A DNA stretch of 64,000 nucleotides from CAZJJK01 sp964546285 (GTDB taxonomy: Bacteria > Spirochaetota > Spirochaetia > Treponematales > Breznakiellaceae): assembly GCA_964546285.1 (NCBI GenBank), contig CAZJJK010000004.1, positions 1 to 64,000 of the forward strand, given 5' to 3'. Of the stretch, positions 52,144 to 61,975 are shown piece after piece; the first letter of the stretch is position 1; every line of letters begins with the position of its first letter. The notes beneath the pieces were generated by a model. That model worked only from the letters and a program-made list of their open reading frames with translations. It was not told where the DNA came from and made no database searches. The translations under genes were made by a program, and so were the position numbers.

Positions 52144-54558
52144 ATGGCCAAGAAGCGCGCAAAAGTATTTGAGACCAAATATTTTGGTTTCGTTATCGCG
52201 GCTTTTATAGTCTTATTGATCACTATCCTTGATATAGGAACTAATATTTTTGAGCAACTCAACACTAAGACCGTAGATTTACATTTTGTGTTAAAAAACA
52301 TAATAACATCCACATCAGTCCAAGAAGGGGTGACAATAACCGCTAGAAATCCGAAAATATCTGAGGATCTAATTATTATAGGTATTGACTCAAAAAGTCT
52401 CGCAAAATTTGGGAAATGGCCTTTTCCAAGATCAATACATGCAAATTTGATTGACTCTTTCTCTCGTATAAAAGATCAATCGGATCGTGAAGCTTCCTTA
52501 TTTGTTGATGTTTTTATCATTGAACCTGATCCCAAAGCCTCAGATGATGCGCGTCTCGTTCGTAGTATCGATGAATCTGGTCGTGTCTATATGGAAACTG
52601 TTCTTGATACTACTATTTCAGATTATGATTCTTATGAAACTATGCTAGCTCGGCAAATGGCCCTTATAGAGTCTTCTGGTTCAATTAATAATATATCTGG
52701 TCCCTGGAGAGAGATGCGCGAATTCCTTGGTGTCCAGGCTCCTTTGATTCCCTACGGGGAAGCAATAAAAGGATATGGACACGCTAATTACACGCAAGAT
52801 TTTGATGAGATATATCGGAAACAAGCACTTATTGCTAAATTCGCTATAGAAATTGAAAAAATTCCTATAGATAACCTTATTCCTGGATTTAATGTTGATG
52901 TTAGTAAATTTGAACGTTTAGCATGGATTGATTCAGAAGGTCTTATAAGAAATATATCCACTCCCATTAGCGAAGCTTCATTAGTAAAATTAAAAAAAGA
53001 GATGGAAAAAGCAGCTCCACAAGTGATAATTGATCAGGACGGTGATGGTATTCCTGAACAGAGTTATTTTATCGTTCGTAAATACAAAGACTATTTTATT
53101 CCTTCCATTACACTTACTTTGGCAATGGATTATTTTGGCGTTGATAATGATGATGTTGAGATTGTTTTAGGGAAACACATTAAACTACAAGGTATTACAA
53201 AATTTGATTCTTCTACCGGTCAAAGATTGCCATATGAAATTACTATGGAGTTTGACAAATACAACGAAGACGGAGACCTAATAAAACCTGGAAAGCATAA
53301 AATACTAAGCGATCTTATTATTCCTATAAATGAAAATGGTGAAATGCTCATAAATTATATGGGATATAGATCATCATCATCTATTGATGGTTATCAAACT
53401 TTTCCTGTTCGTTCTTATTCTAGTTACGCAAGTCAAGTTCCAGGTTTAAATCCTGATTCTTGGCCGCGGACAAAAGCTGTTGGCGGTAAAATTCTGATGG
53501 TTGGTCCTTTTGCTGATGGCATTGCGCAAGATGAAAAGCCAACTCCTTTTGGTCTTATGTTTGGAATCGAAATACATACTAATTCATTAAATACGATATT
53601 AATGAATAATTTCTTACGACCGGTTTCAATGTGGATTGATTTAGCGTTATTAGTACTTTTGGTTTTTATTGTCGCGTTATTAAGCTCGCGGTTTTCAACC
53701 TTGCTTTCTTTCTTTTCTGTTCTTTTCGGTTCTGCCATATATTTTCTTGTTGTAACTTTCATATTTGAATATTCATCACTAATAGTTGATTTTTCTAAGG
53801 TTTCTTTAGGAATGGCTTTTACTTTTATCGCTATAATATCATACAGAGCTATGACAGAAGAACGCGATAAACGTCAAATACGAGAAACTTTTGGAAAATA
53901 TGTTAGTCCAAAAGTGGTTGATCAAATATTAGAACATCCACCTGAATTGGGTGGGGTAGACAAGGATCTTACTGTACTTTTTTCTGATATACGCGGTTTC
54001 ACAACACTTTCAGAAAATATGACTCCACAAGAATTAGTAAATCATCTAAATGTTTATCTAACTTCTATGACGGACCTAATATTGGAATATGGTGGGACCT
54101 TGGATAAATATGTTGGTGACGAGGTAATGTGTTTCTGGGGAGCGCCATTACCTCAGGCGGATCATGCTATTTTATCCTGTAAATGCGCTCTTCGTCAGAT
54201 GGAGAAATTGCACGAACTTAATATGGGCTGGCCTGAATCAAAACGTATAAATATTGGTATAGGTCTTAATTCAGGGATTATGACTGTTGGTAATATGGGC
54301 TCGCCTGGCCGTATGAATTATACGTTAATGGGTGATAATGTTAATCTTGGTGCTCGCCTTGAGGGTACTAACAAGCAATATGGCACTAATATAATTATTA
54401 GTGAATTTACATTTGGTATGGTAAAAGACCATTTTATTGTTCGTGAGCTTGATAATATTAGGGTGAAGGGTAAGAATAAGCCGGTTCTAATCTATGAACT
54501 TGTTGATTGCGTTGATTCGCTTGATCCTCCAAAACTTGAGAATAAGAAGCATAAGTAG
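52144..54558 (+). CDS. CHASE2-domain class III adenylate cyclase
   Basis: About 804 residues from ATG 52144 (GAGGGG just upstream; the in-frame GTG 52132 overlaps it). An N-terminal membrane helix (YFGFVIAAFIVLLITILDIG) is followed by a large extracytoplasmic CHASE2 sensor (about 45-480, LIIIGIDSKSLAKFGKWPFP and GKILMVGPFADG), three closely packed helices (WIDLALLVLLVFIVALLSSR and following), and a cytoplasmic cyclase domain: TVLFSDIRGFTTLSEN and LDKYVGDEVMCFWG carry both metal aspartates. MGDNVNLGARLEG has the aspartate usual for ATP rather than GTP. It should make cAMP in response to a periplasmic signal. Confidence 0.92.
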   Translation: MAKKRAKVFETKYFGFVIAAFIVLLITILDIGTNIFEQLNTKTVDLHFVLKNIITSTSVQEGVTITARNPKISEDLIIIGIDSKSLAKFGKWPFPRSIHANLIDSFSRIKDQSDREASLFVDVFIIEPDPKASDDARLVRSIDESGRVYMETVLDTTISDYDSYETMLARQMALIESSGSINNISGPWREMREFLGVQAPLIPYGEAIKGYGHANYTQDFDEIYRKQALIAKFAIEIEKIPIDNLIPGFNVDVSKFERLAWIDSEGLIRNISTPISEASLVKLKKEMEKAAPQVIIDQDGDGIPEQSYFIVRKYKDYFIPSITLTLAMDYFGVDNDDVEIVLGKHIKLQGITKFDSSTGQRLPYEITMEFDKYNEDGDLIKPGKHKILSDLIIPINENGEMLINYMGYRSSSSIDGYQTFPVRSYSSYASQVPGLNPDSWPRTKAVGGKILMVGPFADGIAQDEKPTPFGLMFGIEIHTNSLNTILMNNFLRPVSMWIDLALLVLLVFIVALLSSRFSTLLSFFSVLFGSAIYFLVVTFIFEYSSLIVDFSKVSLGMAFTFIAIISYRAMTEERDKRQIRETFGKYVSPKVVDQILEHPPELGGVDKDLTVLFSDIRGFTTLSENMTPQELVNHLNVYLTSMTDLILEYGGTLDKYVGDEVMCFWGAPLPQADHAILSCKCALRQMEKLHELNMGWPESKRINIGIGLNSGIMTVGNMGSPGRMNYTLMGDNVNLGARLEGTNKQYGTNIIISEFTFGMVKDHFIVRELDNIRVKGKNKPVLIYELVDCVDSLDPPKLENKKHK

Positions 54559-55285
54559 GAATATTTTCCTACTTAAGTTTGCTTCAATTGCCACATTATT
54601 TCTATTTTCATGTGGTCTTGAGGATTATCCCTATTTATATTCTAATGCAATGATTATCACTTCAGAAGATCCTTGGAAAATTGAGTTTAAAATTCCAAAG
54701 AGCTCATCAAACCAAAATCTTGATTCTACTCACTTCAAAGGGTATAAAATATTATATCGTATATATCCAATTAAAGAAGGCTTAACAGCTCGCTCATCTG
54801 ATGAGACGCTAATTAATACTATTAATAATTCAGCTCAGACAACGATAGCGGTACGTATGCTCGATAAGGCTGGATTAGCATTTGAGCCCTTGTGTATCGG
54901 AGATATTAATTCAGGTGATTATATTGGCTTGATGGATATAGAGAATATCGATTACATAAGCGCCTTAAGCGATGATATTAAAGTTACAATTGATTTTAAC
55001 GGACTCGTTTCTCCTAATAACAATGGTTTTGCTACTCTTTCAATTTTGAATGGCAACGATGAAAAGAGATATAGAATATTACGCGCGTATAGTAATTATA
55101 CAGATTTGGCACCAGTAGACATATCGACAACTGATGGTGATTTTGATTGGGATAATACGATAGGTGAGTATAACGGAATGGAAATGCTAATTTATGTTGT
55201 TTCTTATGGTATAAATCTTAATGATGGAGCTTCTACTATTTACAGTACCGCACAAAAAGTGGGACTACTAAATCTTCAATTATAG
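54536..55285 (+). CDS. Predicted lipoprotein, unknown function
   Basis: The signal peptide FASIATLFLFSCGLED has a lipobox (LFSC) near residue 27 if translation starts at TTG 54536. No ATG is available close by, and there is no ribosome site, so start placement is weak. The open frame continues upstream to 54494 within the cyclase gene. The mature part is strand-rich (YKILYRIYPIKEGLTA, VTIDFNGLVSPNNNGFATLS, YNGMEMLIYVVSYGINLNDG). I do not recognise the family. The overlap with the cyclase 3' end suggests coupled expression, so it might be a surface partner of that sensor; this is inference. Confidence 0.65.
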   Translation: MRIRSISRNIFLLKFASIATLFLFSCGLEDYPYLYSNAMIITSEDPWKIEFKIPKSSSNQNLDSTHFKGYKILYRIYPIKEGLTARSSDETLINTINNSAQTTIAVRMLDKAGLAFEPLCIGDINSGDYIGLMDIENIDYISALSDDIKVTIDFNGLVSPNNNGFATLSILNGNDEKRYRILRAYSNYTDLAPVDISTTDGDFDWDNTIGEYNGMEMLIYVVSYGINLNDGASTIYSTAQKVGLLNLQL

Positions 55286-55411
55286 TTGCCTTATTACTAT
55301 TTGGAGGAGACATAATAAAGTAGGGACTAAAAAAATATTGTATATACTGCCTATAATGTATATTCTGTCTACTTATAAGTTATGTATGTATTATTTGTTA
55401 CATAATATAGA

Positions 55412-56722
55412 TTAATGATCAAATCGTCTAATGTAAATAGATAATGAAATACCAATTCCTATCATGGCTGTTAATAATGATGATCCACCATAAGAAAGAA
55501 ATATCAATGGAATTCCAGTGATTGGCATAACTCCCATTGTCATACCAACATTAATAAAAAAATGAAACCAATATATTGCTGATAATCCACATACAATATA
55601 GGAACCAAATCTATCAGTTGTCTGTTTAATTATTAAGCAAAGTCTTACTAAGATAATAAAATATAAGGAGAAAACTACTAATCCCCCAAAGAAGCCCCAT
55701 TCCTCTGAAAAAATAGAAAATATAAAATCTGTACTCTGTTGTGGAAGATAACGATAATGACTTTGAGTCCCAAGAAGATAACCTTTACCGAATAAGCCAC
55801 CTGAACCTATAGCTGTTATTGATTGAATAATATTCCAACCAGCGCCTAATGGATCAATCTCTGGATTTAAAAATACTATCAAACGCATAATTTGATATTC
55901 TTTTAAAACTTGTCGAGCGATATAGGATAAAATAAAGGAAATTGATAAAGATGAAACAATATAAGAGATCCAAAAGAAGTATCTCTTATTAAATTTTTTG
56001 TTCCCATAAATCGATATAATCGATATTAGAAATAAGATTGAAGTAAAAATAATTACAGCACGATCATCACTAATAACCTGTAATAAGCTATAACGGTTAT
56101 TTAAGAAATATTGATGCCATAAAGGTAATACTGTGAGGATAGCTGTGAATAAAAATATCAATAATAGATATGATAAATATCTAATAGGTAATCCCGCGAT
56201 GAAAATCATAAAAAATAAAATGGGAAAAAATACAAGAGCTGTTCCTAAGTCAGGTTGAGATAGTATTAGTGCAACTGGAATAAGTACAATAATCCCTGAT
56301 ATAAGAATACGTCTTATATTTGAATGATCACGTTTTGATTGTTCTAAATATCTAGCAAGATAAATAATTGTGATTATTTTCGCTAATTCTGAAGGCTGTA
56401 TACCCATTGAACCTATACCAATCCAAGATCTTGAGCCATTAACTACTCTTCCAAAAAAACGTGTATACAGGAGAAGTAAAACCATGACAATATATATATA
56501 ATGAGCGGAATTGAATATTTTTCTATAGTCAAATATTGCGATGGTAAACATAACAAAAACGCTAAGTATAAGCCAGATAGATTGCTTAATATGTTCATTT
56601 GAAACCAACGTACCAGTAGATGTTATATTTGATGAATATATAAATAATATTCCAACGATTGATAATAATATAGTTGAAAGAAATAAAATGAAATCAATAT
56701 CGCGTAAGCGGCTTAATTTCAT
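55412..56722 (-). CDS. rodA: Rod-shape determining protein RodA (SEDS glycosyltransferase)
   Basis: Polymerises peptidoglycan glycan strands with PBP2 during elongation. At 436 residues with about ten membrane helices. Family marks: IFIYSSN in the first helix, GRVVNGSRSWIGIGSMGIQP, SQPDLGTALVFFPILFF, GSGGLFGKGYLLGTQSHY, PQQSTDFIFSIFSEEWGFFG and GMTMGVMPITGIPLIFLSYG near the end. A somewhat longer loop with three extra hydrophobic stretches sits in the middle. The start ATG has GGGAGAG upstream and overlaps the PBP2 stop. Confidence 0.95.
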   Translation of the reverse strand: MKLSRLRDIDFILFLSTILLSIVGILFIYSSNITSTGTLVSNEHIKQSIWLILSVFVMFTIAIFDYRKIFNSAHYIYIVMVLLLLYTRFFGRVVNGSRSWIGIGSMGIQPSELAKIITIIYLARYLEQSKRDHSNIRRILISGIIVLIPVALILSQPDLGTALVFFPILFFMIFIAGLPIRYLSYLLLIFLFTAILTVLPLWHQYFLNNRYSLLQVISDDRAVIIFTSILFLISIISIYGNKKFNKRYFFWISYIVSSLSISFILSYIARQVLKEYQIMRLIVFLNPEIDPLGAGWNIIQSITAIGSGGLFGKGYLLGTQSHYRYLPQQSTDFIFSIFSEEWGFFGGLVVFSLYFIILVRLCLIIKQTTDRFGSYIVCGLSAIYWFHFFINVGMTMGVMPITGIPLIFLSYGGSSLLTAMIGIGISLSIYIRRFDH

Positions 56723-58602
56723 TCTCGTCTCTCCCTTTCTGGCACTAAATAATTGAATCCTAAAGCATCAATAGCTTGATTATAATCTTGATTTGAGAAA
56801 ATACCTTGAAATATGATTGTAGCAGCATATGGAGCCCACCATTCCCAAGGATTAGAAGCCTCAACAATAATAGAAACAATAATTTGTTCTTGAATATTTT
56901 CAGGATTAGGCTCAAATGGAGCAAAAGCAACAAACCATGAATGCCAACGATCAGTTAATCCAACTTCGCCAGTACCAGTTTTCCCGGCAATTTGAACAGC
57001 ATTTATATCAAGGGGAAATTTTGCTGTTCCCTCAGTAATAACCGCACGCATGTTTTCTTTAACAACTTCAAATACTTCCAAATCTATAGTTGAACGCTGA
57101 TAAACACTTGGCTTAACTGATTTAGTAATAGAACCAGATATAGGATCCCTAACTTCTTTTAAGACATGTGGAGTGTAGATAACACCTTCATTTACTATCA
57201 TTGAAGCAATATTAGCCATTTGGAGCGGAGTTGCAAGTAAATAACCCTGACCAATTGAAAGGTTCATTGTATCGCCATCTAGCCATTTTTCATGAAACCG
57301 TCTTTCCTTCCATTGTGGCGTTGGAATGAAACCAGATATTTCTCCAGGTAAATCAATGCCAGACGAAGATCCTAAACCGAATTCACGAGAATATAGAACA
57401 ATGTTTTCAATTCCAAGGAAATCTCTTCCAACAGTCCAAAAATAAATATCACAAGACTGAGCAAGAGCTCCTTTTAAATTCAAAAAGCCATGTCCTGGCT
57501 TCTTTATATGGCAACGAAATAATCGGTCTCCATAAAATACCTCACCTTCACATTCTATATTCGCCTCAGGAGGAAACGCGTTTTCTTGAAGTATAGCGGA
57601 TGACATAATAATCTTGAAAGTTGATGCGGGCGGATAATTTGATTGAATAGAACGATTTAATAGCGGCTTTCTTGTATCGTCAAGAAGGCTTTGATATGCG
57701 GATCCACCAATTGATTGGTTAAAAACATTAGGGTCGTACCAAGGATAAGAAACCATAGCTAAGATTTCGCCGGTGGAAGGACGAAGAATAACAATTGATC
57801 CCATCCGTTCACCAAGAGCTTTTTCCGCTAAATTTTGAATAGAGCTGTCAATTGTTAATACTAAGTTTTCTCCAGGAATGGGCGGTACAATATAATTATC
57901 TTTACTATCCGCAATTGGTCTTCCTCTGGCGTCAACTGTTCTTATTTCACGCCCATCTTTACCTCGTAAAATTTCATCGTATTGTTTTTCAATTCCACTC
58001 TTTCCAATAACGTCACCAGCCTGGTAGCCTTTATTATATAGCACTTTCAACTCTTCTTTTGTTATATCACCTACATAGCCAACTATATGAGATAGACTGC
58101 CTGAATCAACAAAATTTCTAATTGGCTTAGATTGCCAAGAGACACCTGGTAACTCATCTATCCTTTCACCAATACAGCTAATTTTCTCAAAGCTAACATT
58201 TGACATTACTTCAATAGATTGATACATCCTATAAGTTGATGGAGGAATTTTTATGTTTATTTGATCAATTGATATACCGAGTAATTCAGCAAGCAAAGAA
58301 AAAGTAGTTTCAATCCGATCCGATGGAATCTCAGCTGGAATAATTCTTACAGCGAATGAATCAATATTTAGTACTAACGGAAGATTATAATTACTGTCAA
58401 ATATTTCTCCCCTTTGCGCGGGAATAGTATATGTTCTACGTGAGATTGTTTGGGCTTTAGATTTATATAATTCTCCGCTTAGAATTTGCATTGAAAACAA
58501 TTTATAAATATACAATGAAAAAGAAACAACGAATAAAAAAAATAAGAATAAAATGCGTTTATTTGATCGCGCAACATTATCAGAATTATCAACGCGATTC
58601 AT
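56719..58602 (-). CDS. mrdA: Penicillin-binding protein 2 (elongation transpeptidase)
   Basis: Cross-links peptidoglycan during rod elongation with RodA. About 627 residues: one N-terminal membrane helix (ILFLFFLFVVSFSLYIYKLF), a dimerisation domain with RRTYTIPAQRGEIFDSN, and a transpeptidase domain with SxxK at YPPASTFKIIMSS, the SxN region SQSCDIYFWTVG and KTGTGEVGLTDRWHSWFVAF. ATG 58602 overlaps the mreD stop as TGATG, with AGGA upstream; a TTG at 58605 is less likely. No signal for a different substrate class. Confidence 0.95.
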   Translation of the reverse strand: MNRVDNSDNVARSNKRILFLFFLFVVSFSLYIYKLFSMQILSGELYKSKAQTISRRTYTIPAQRGEIFDSNYNLPLVLNIDSFAVRIIPAEIPSDRIETTFSLLAELLGISIDQINIKIPPSTYRMYQSIEVMSNVSFEKISCIGERIDELPGVSWQSKPIRNFVDSGSLSHIVGYVGDITKEELKVLYNKGYQAGDVIGKSGIEKQYDEILRGKDGREIRTVDARGRPIADSKDNYIVPPIPGENLVLTIDSSIQNLAEKALGERMGSIVILRPSTGEILAMVSYPWYDPNVFNQSIGGSAYQSLLDDTRKPLLNRSIQSNYPPASTFKIIMSSAILQENAFPPEANIECEGEVFYGDRLFRCHIKKPGHGFLNLKGALAQSCDIYFWTVGRDFLGIENIVLYSREFGLGSSSGIDLPGEISGFIPTPQWKERRFHEKWLDGDTMNLSIGQGYLLATPLQMANIASMIVNEGVIYTPHVLKEVRDPISGSITKSVKPSVYQRSTIDLEVFEVVKENMRAVITEGTAKFPLDINAVQIAGKTGTGEVGLTDRWHSWFVAFAPFEPNPENIQEQIIVSIIVEASNPWEWWAPYAATIIFQGIFSNQDYNQAIDALGFNYLVPERERRE

Positions 58603-59105
58603 CAATTATCCTTTTTTAAGTTGAGTACAGAGGAGAATAATTTAAGAAAGGCGAATACAGCTGGAGCAATAAGTCCATTATATAATAATTCAAACCAAAA
58701 AACTGACGCTGATAGACCATATCCCGAAGAAACAAGCGGAAACAGAACCCCGATAAACCATGCGATTATCACTTTTAGAAATGTAGCTAAAATGCATAAG
58801 ACTATTGGTAAAACAGCAATATCTAAAAAGAAACTCCCCTTAAGAAAACCCATCAATGCGCCAATACATGTTCTTAACAACGCGTTAAATCCTAATGGGG
58901 CTATAGAAATAAAGTCAATTAATAAGCCTGATGTAAAACCAGTGACCTGCCCTACCATGCTACCATTAATATATGCGCTATAAACAATGATGCAAAGCGC
59001 GATATCAGGGATAGCCTTAAACGCTTCAATACGTGACAATATAGCGGATTGTATTAAAGCAGCGAATAAAGATAGTATCGTTGGCCAGATTATTACCTTA
59101 ACCAT
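58602..59105 (-). CDS. mreD: Rod-shape determining protein MreD
   Basis: Small membrane protein of the elongasome; 167 residues with five or six helices (VIIWPTILSLFAALIQSAIL, ALCIIVYSAYINGSMVGQ, SGLLIDFISIAPLGFNALL, FFLDIAVLPIVLCILATFL). The family is poorly conserved, but position between mreC and PBP2 and topology settle it. The start overlaps the mreC 3' end by eight bases. Confidence 0.88.
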   Translation of the reverse strand: MVKVIIWPTILSLFAALIQSAILSRIEAFKAIPDIALCIIVYSAYINGSMVGQVTGFTSGLLIDFISIAPLGFNALLRTCIGALMGFLKGSFFLDIAVLPIVLCILATFLKVIIAWFIGVLFPLVSSGYGLSASVFWFELLYNGLIAPAVFAFLKLFSSVLNLKKDN

Positions 59106-59967
59106 CTATATTCTCCATCTCAGCGTCAATTACAAATACATATTCAATTCTAGAAAATTCTAAAGGGCTTTCAATTTCCAACTCTAGAGATGAATCATTT
59201 TCTTTACTAAGTACTCCTATTACTCTTCCGATATGTATTTCACTTGGAAATACACGACCAAGGCCGGAAGTAACCACAACATCACCATACTTTATATCGT
59301 CTTTTGCTCTATTTTTAATATATCTTACTACTAAAGGGGTATCCACGCCGCCTTGACCAAAGAGTATTCCTTCATAACGTGAATTTACTAAACGAACTGA
59401 TATATTTGAAGACACATCATACAATGGCATTACTAGACTTTCAGTTCGACTAACTTGTACTACTTTTCCTAATAAGCCCTGTAAACCATCCTGGTATGCT
59501 ATTACAGGCATATTGCGTCGAATGCCATGCTTAGAGCCTTTATCTATTGAATACGCTGAGAAAATATTGTCTGGTTCCTTGCCAATAATCCGTGCGGCAA
59601 TATGACGGTATTTAATTTCAGTTGAATAACCAAGCTGCTCTTTAAGCCGTGCGTTTTCAGAACGTACTTCAGCAACATCCCTCTCTAACATTTCATAACG
59701 GCTAAATCGTTCGGATAAATCCAAATATTCAGCACGCAGTGTGGTTAATTCTTTTATAGACCCAATAGTTTTCGCAATTGTTGAAGCCGCTGTCGATATA
59801 CCAATACGTAATCCCGAGAATACTGTTCTACCATACTCTTGGATATCAATTACAAAACTTCTAGTAGAGAGCACTAGTAAAGCAAACGATATTATTGTGA
59901 GTAAGAGAAATACATATACAGTAATGCCACGTCGTTTAGTAGGCGGACTTGTAACATTCAAACGCAT
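59098..59967 (-). CDS. mreC: Rod-shape determining protein MreC
   Basis: Periplasmic scaffold that activates PBP2-RodA. At 289 residues: a cytoplasmic tip, one membrane helix (GITVYVFLLLTIISFALLVL), a coiled coil (about 75-105, EVRSENARLKEQLGY), and the double beta-barrel with RHIAARIIGKEPDNIFSAYS and YGDVVVTSGLGRVFPSEIHI. Length and order are usual. No ribosome site is visible; the start lies five bases after the mreB stop, so it may depend on coupling. Confidence 0.92.
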   Translation of the reverse strand: MRLNVTSPPTKRRGITVYVFLLLTIISFALLVLSTRSFVIDIQEYGRTVFSGLRIGISTAASTIAKTIGSIKELTTLRAEYLDLSERFSRYEMLERDVAEVRSENARLKEQLGYSTEIKYRHIAARIIGKEPDNIFSAYSIDKGSKHGIRRNMPVIAYQDGLQGLLGKVVQVSRTESLVMPLYDVSSNISVRLVNSRYEGILFGQGGVDTPLVVRYIKNRAKDDIKYGDVVVTSGLGRVFPSEIHIGRVIGVLSKENDSSLELEIESPLEFSRIEYVFVIDAEMENIDG

Positions 59968-59972
59968 TATTA

Positions 59973-61016
59973 TTAGCCATTTATGCTATCATAAATACTA
60001 CGTGTGTTATCATAACCTTTCGCGTGTTCAAAATACATACTAGCCCCAAGGGCGACGCAATCCATAGGGCGTTCAGCAAGAATAACAGGTACACCGGTTT
60101 CTTTCGCGATCAATTTAGGTAAGCCCTTTAATAAAGACCCTCCGCCAGTCATAACGATGCCACGTTCAACTATATCGGCTGCCAATTCAGGTGGAGTTTG
60201 CCCTAAAGTTCTTTTAATCTCATCTATTATCTGAGTTATGGGATCCTTCAACGCTTCCCTAATTTCAGCGGAATCTATTTCCAAACGACGCGGTAAACCA
60301 GTAATAGCATCAGTACCTTTAATCTCTAATTTTTCAATAACTTTATCAGGAGATGCATTACCGATCTCAATTTTCAATCTTTCAGCGGTCTGTTCCCCTA
60401 TAATTAAATTGTGAATGCTTCGAACATGCTTAATAATCGCTTCATCAAATTCATCGCCTCCTAAGCGAATAGCATTGGTCACTACCATTCCACCTAGTGA
60501 AATAACAGAAATTTCGGTTGTACCACCGCCTATATCACAAATCATATGCCCCGCGGGTTCAAAAATTGGAATATCAGCACCAATAGCGGCGGCAAGGCTT
60601 TCTTCAATGACTCTAACATCACGAGCTCCGGCCTTAAAAGCGCTTTCTTCAACAGCTCTACGTTCAACTTCAGTTATGCATGATGGTATTCCTATTACCA
60701 TTTTTGGTTTAATAAACCAGTGTCTTGGTAAGACTTTAGAAATAAAATAACGAATCATTTTTTCTGTTGTCTCAAGATCAGCTATAACACCGTCCCGTAA
60801 AGGACGAATAGCTATAATATAGCCTGGAGTTTTCCACAGCATTCGTTTAGCCTCTGCTCCTACAGCGACCACTTTTTTTGTCCCACGTTCTACAGCTACT
60901 ACTGATGGTTCATTAATAACAATTCCCTTATTTCGAACATAGATGAGTGTATTGCAAGTTCCTAGATCAATCCCAATATCCGACGAAAAAGAATCTAAAA
61001 ATTTTCCACGCGCCAT
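59973..61016 (-). CDS. mreB: Rod-shape determining protein MreB (bacterial actin)
   Basis: Forms membrane filaments that direct elongation. At 347 residues from ATG 61016, chosen because GGAGG lies seven to eight bases upstream; a TTG at 61031 would include that site. Actin-fold marks: DIGIDLGTCNTLIYVRNKG (phosphate 1), CDIGGGTTEISVISLGGMV (phosphate 2) and ERGIVMTGGGSLLKGLPKLI (adenosine). It is the first rod-shape gene after a TPR gene on the same transcript. Confidence 0.96.
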   Translation of the reverse strand: MARGKFLDSFSSDIGIDLGTCNTLIYVRNKGIVINEPSVVAVERGTKKVVAVGAEAKRMLWKTPGYIIAIRPLRDGVIADLETTEKMIRYFISKVLPRHWFIKPKMVIGIPSCITEVERRAVEESAFKAGARDVRVIEESLAAAIGADIPIFEPAGHMICDIGGGTTEISVISLGGMVVTNAIRLGGDEFDEAIIKHVRSIHNLIIGEQTAERLKIEIGNASPDKVIEKLEIKGTDAITGLPRRLEIDSAEIREALKDPITQIIDEIKRTLGQTPPELAADIVERGIVMTGGGSLLKGLPKLIAKETGVPVILAERPMDCVALGASMYFEHAKGYDNTRSIYDSING

Positions 61017-61034
61017 GCTATTCGCCTCCAAGTT

Positions 61035-61961
61035 CTATATATTTAAACGCGCACGAGCCGAATGGTGCGTCGGATCTATTTTAAGGGCTTTCCGCCATTC
61101 AGCACGGGCTTTAACGATATCACCAGTTTCTGAGTATAATTCACCCAATTCAAAATGAGCTGTGGCATTATTTTCATCCAAAGCTAAGATAGAAATGTAT
61201 TGCTCTTTAGAGGCATTAGTGTCTCCAGTCATCTTCAACATTTCAGCCGCCAATAAACGAGCTTGAATTACAAGAGTTACATCTTTTGAATTATTAATAC
61301 AACGATAAAGATAAGGTTTTGCTGAATTTGGTTCATTTAGCTTAAGATATGAACGCGAAATAGCAAGAAGCAATAAATCAGAAGGATTTTTGCCTAAGCC
61401 AGAAGTAAATGCTATTACGCTATTTCGATAATCTCCAATTGAAGCATAAGCTAAACCTAGATATTCATGGATATCAACAGGATTATAGTTTAATTCTTTG
61501 GCTTTATTAAGAAAAAAAACAGAAAGGTCACCATAGTAAGAACCTTTTGTATAATATGCTTTTCCTAAAGCATAATAGATTCTTTCTACCATATCATCAG
61601 GCTTGAAAAGTAAAGATCGACGAAGCTTAAATATGGCCTGATCGTTGTAAAAATTTATATCCTTTGATATTATTTGCGCTTCACCAAGATAATATGCTGA
61701 AAACCCATTCATTATAGACCAAAACGCGTTAGTCCCGGAGGCTTGATCAATGGTCATGTCATATACATTCCGATAATCACCAGAATTCCAAGCATCCAGT
61801 ACCAATTTTTGACTGGTATCAGAAATAGGAAAAGGAATTTTAGAAATTAAAAAATATGCGCCTATACCTATCGCACAGAGCATCAGAAAAAAACTTATCG
61901 CGCCTAATATTTTCCTTTTGCGGAATCTTGTACCGTAATCGGCGCTAATTCTTATACTCAT
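61035..61961 (-). CDS. Membrane-anchored TPR protein heading the mre operon
   Basis: At 308 residues: a short basic cytoplasmic tip (TRFRKRKIL), one membrane helix (GAISFFLMLCAIGIGAYFLI), then TPRs (YYALGKAYYTKGSYYGDLSV, IHEYLGLAYASIGDYRNSVI, TAHFELGELYSETGDIVKAR) in the periplasm. Gene order makes it a candidate elongasome accessory protein, but that is inference. The ATG at 61961 has no ribosome site and is very close to a strong promoter. Confidence 0.82.
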   Translation of the reverse strand: MSIRISADYGTRFRKRKILGAISFFLMLCAIGIGAYFLISKIPFPISDTSQKLVLDAWNSGDYRNVYDMTIDQASGTNAFWSIMNGFSAYYLGEAQIISKDINFYNDQAIFKLRRSLLFKPDDMVERIYYALGKAYYTKGSYYGDLSVFFLNKAKELNYNPVDIHEYLGLAYASIGDYRNSVIAFTSGLGKNPSDLLLLAISRSYLKLNEPNSAKPYLYRCINNSKDVTLVIQARLLAAEMLKMTGDTNASKEQYISILALDENNATAHFELGELYSETGDIVKARAEWRKALKIDPTHHSARARLNI

Positions 61962-61962
61962 T

Positions 61963-61973
61963 GCAGGCCCTGC
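61963..61973. promoter_or_regulatory. Palindrome at the predicted start of the mre-operon transcript
   Basis: GCAGGCCCTGC is an 11-base inverted repeat around a central base. It covers the predicted transcription start (about 61969) and lies two bases before the ATG. It could be an operator; no regulator is known for it. Confidence 0.25.
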
Positions 61974-61975
61974 TG

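Noticed and set aside
55286..55411. Promoter-like A+T-rich stretch between the lipoprotein and rodA
   Set aside because: It contains TATAAT-like words by composition, but both genes end here and no -35 partner or ORF follows.
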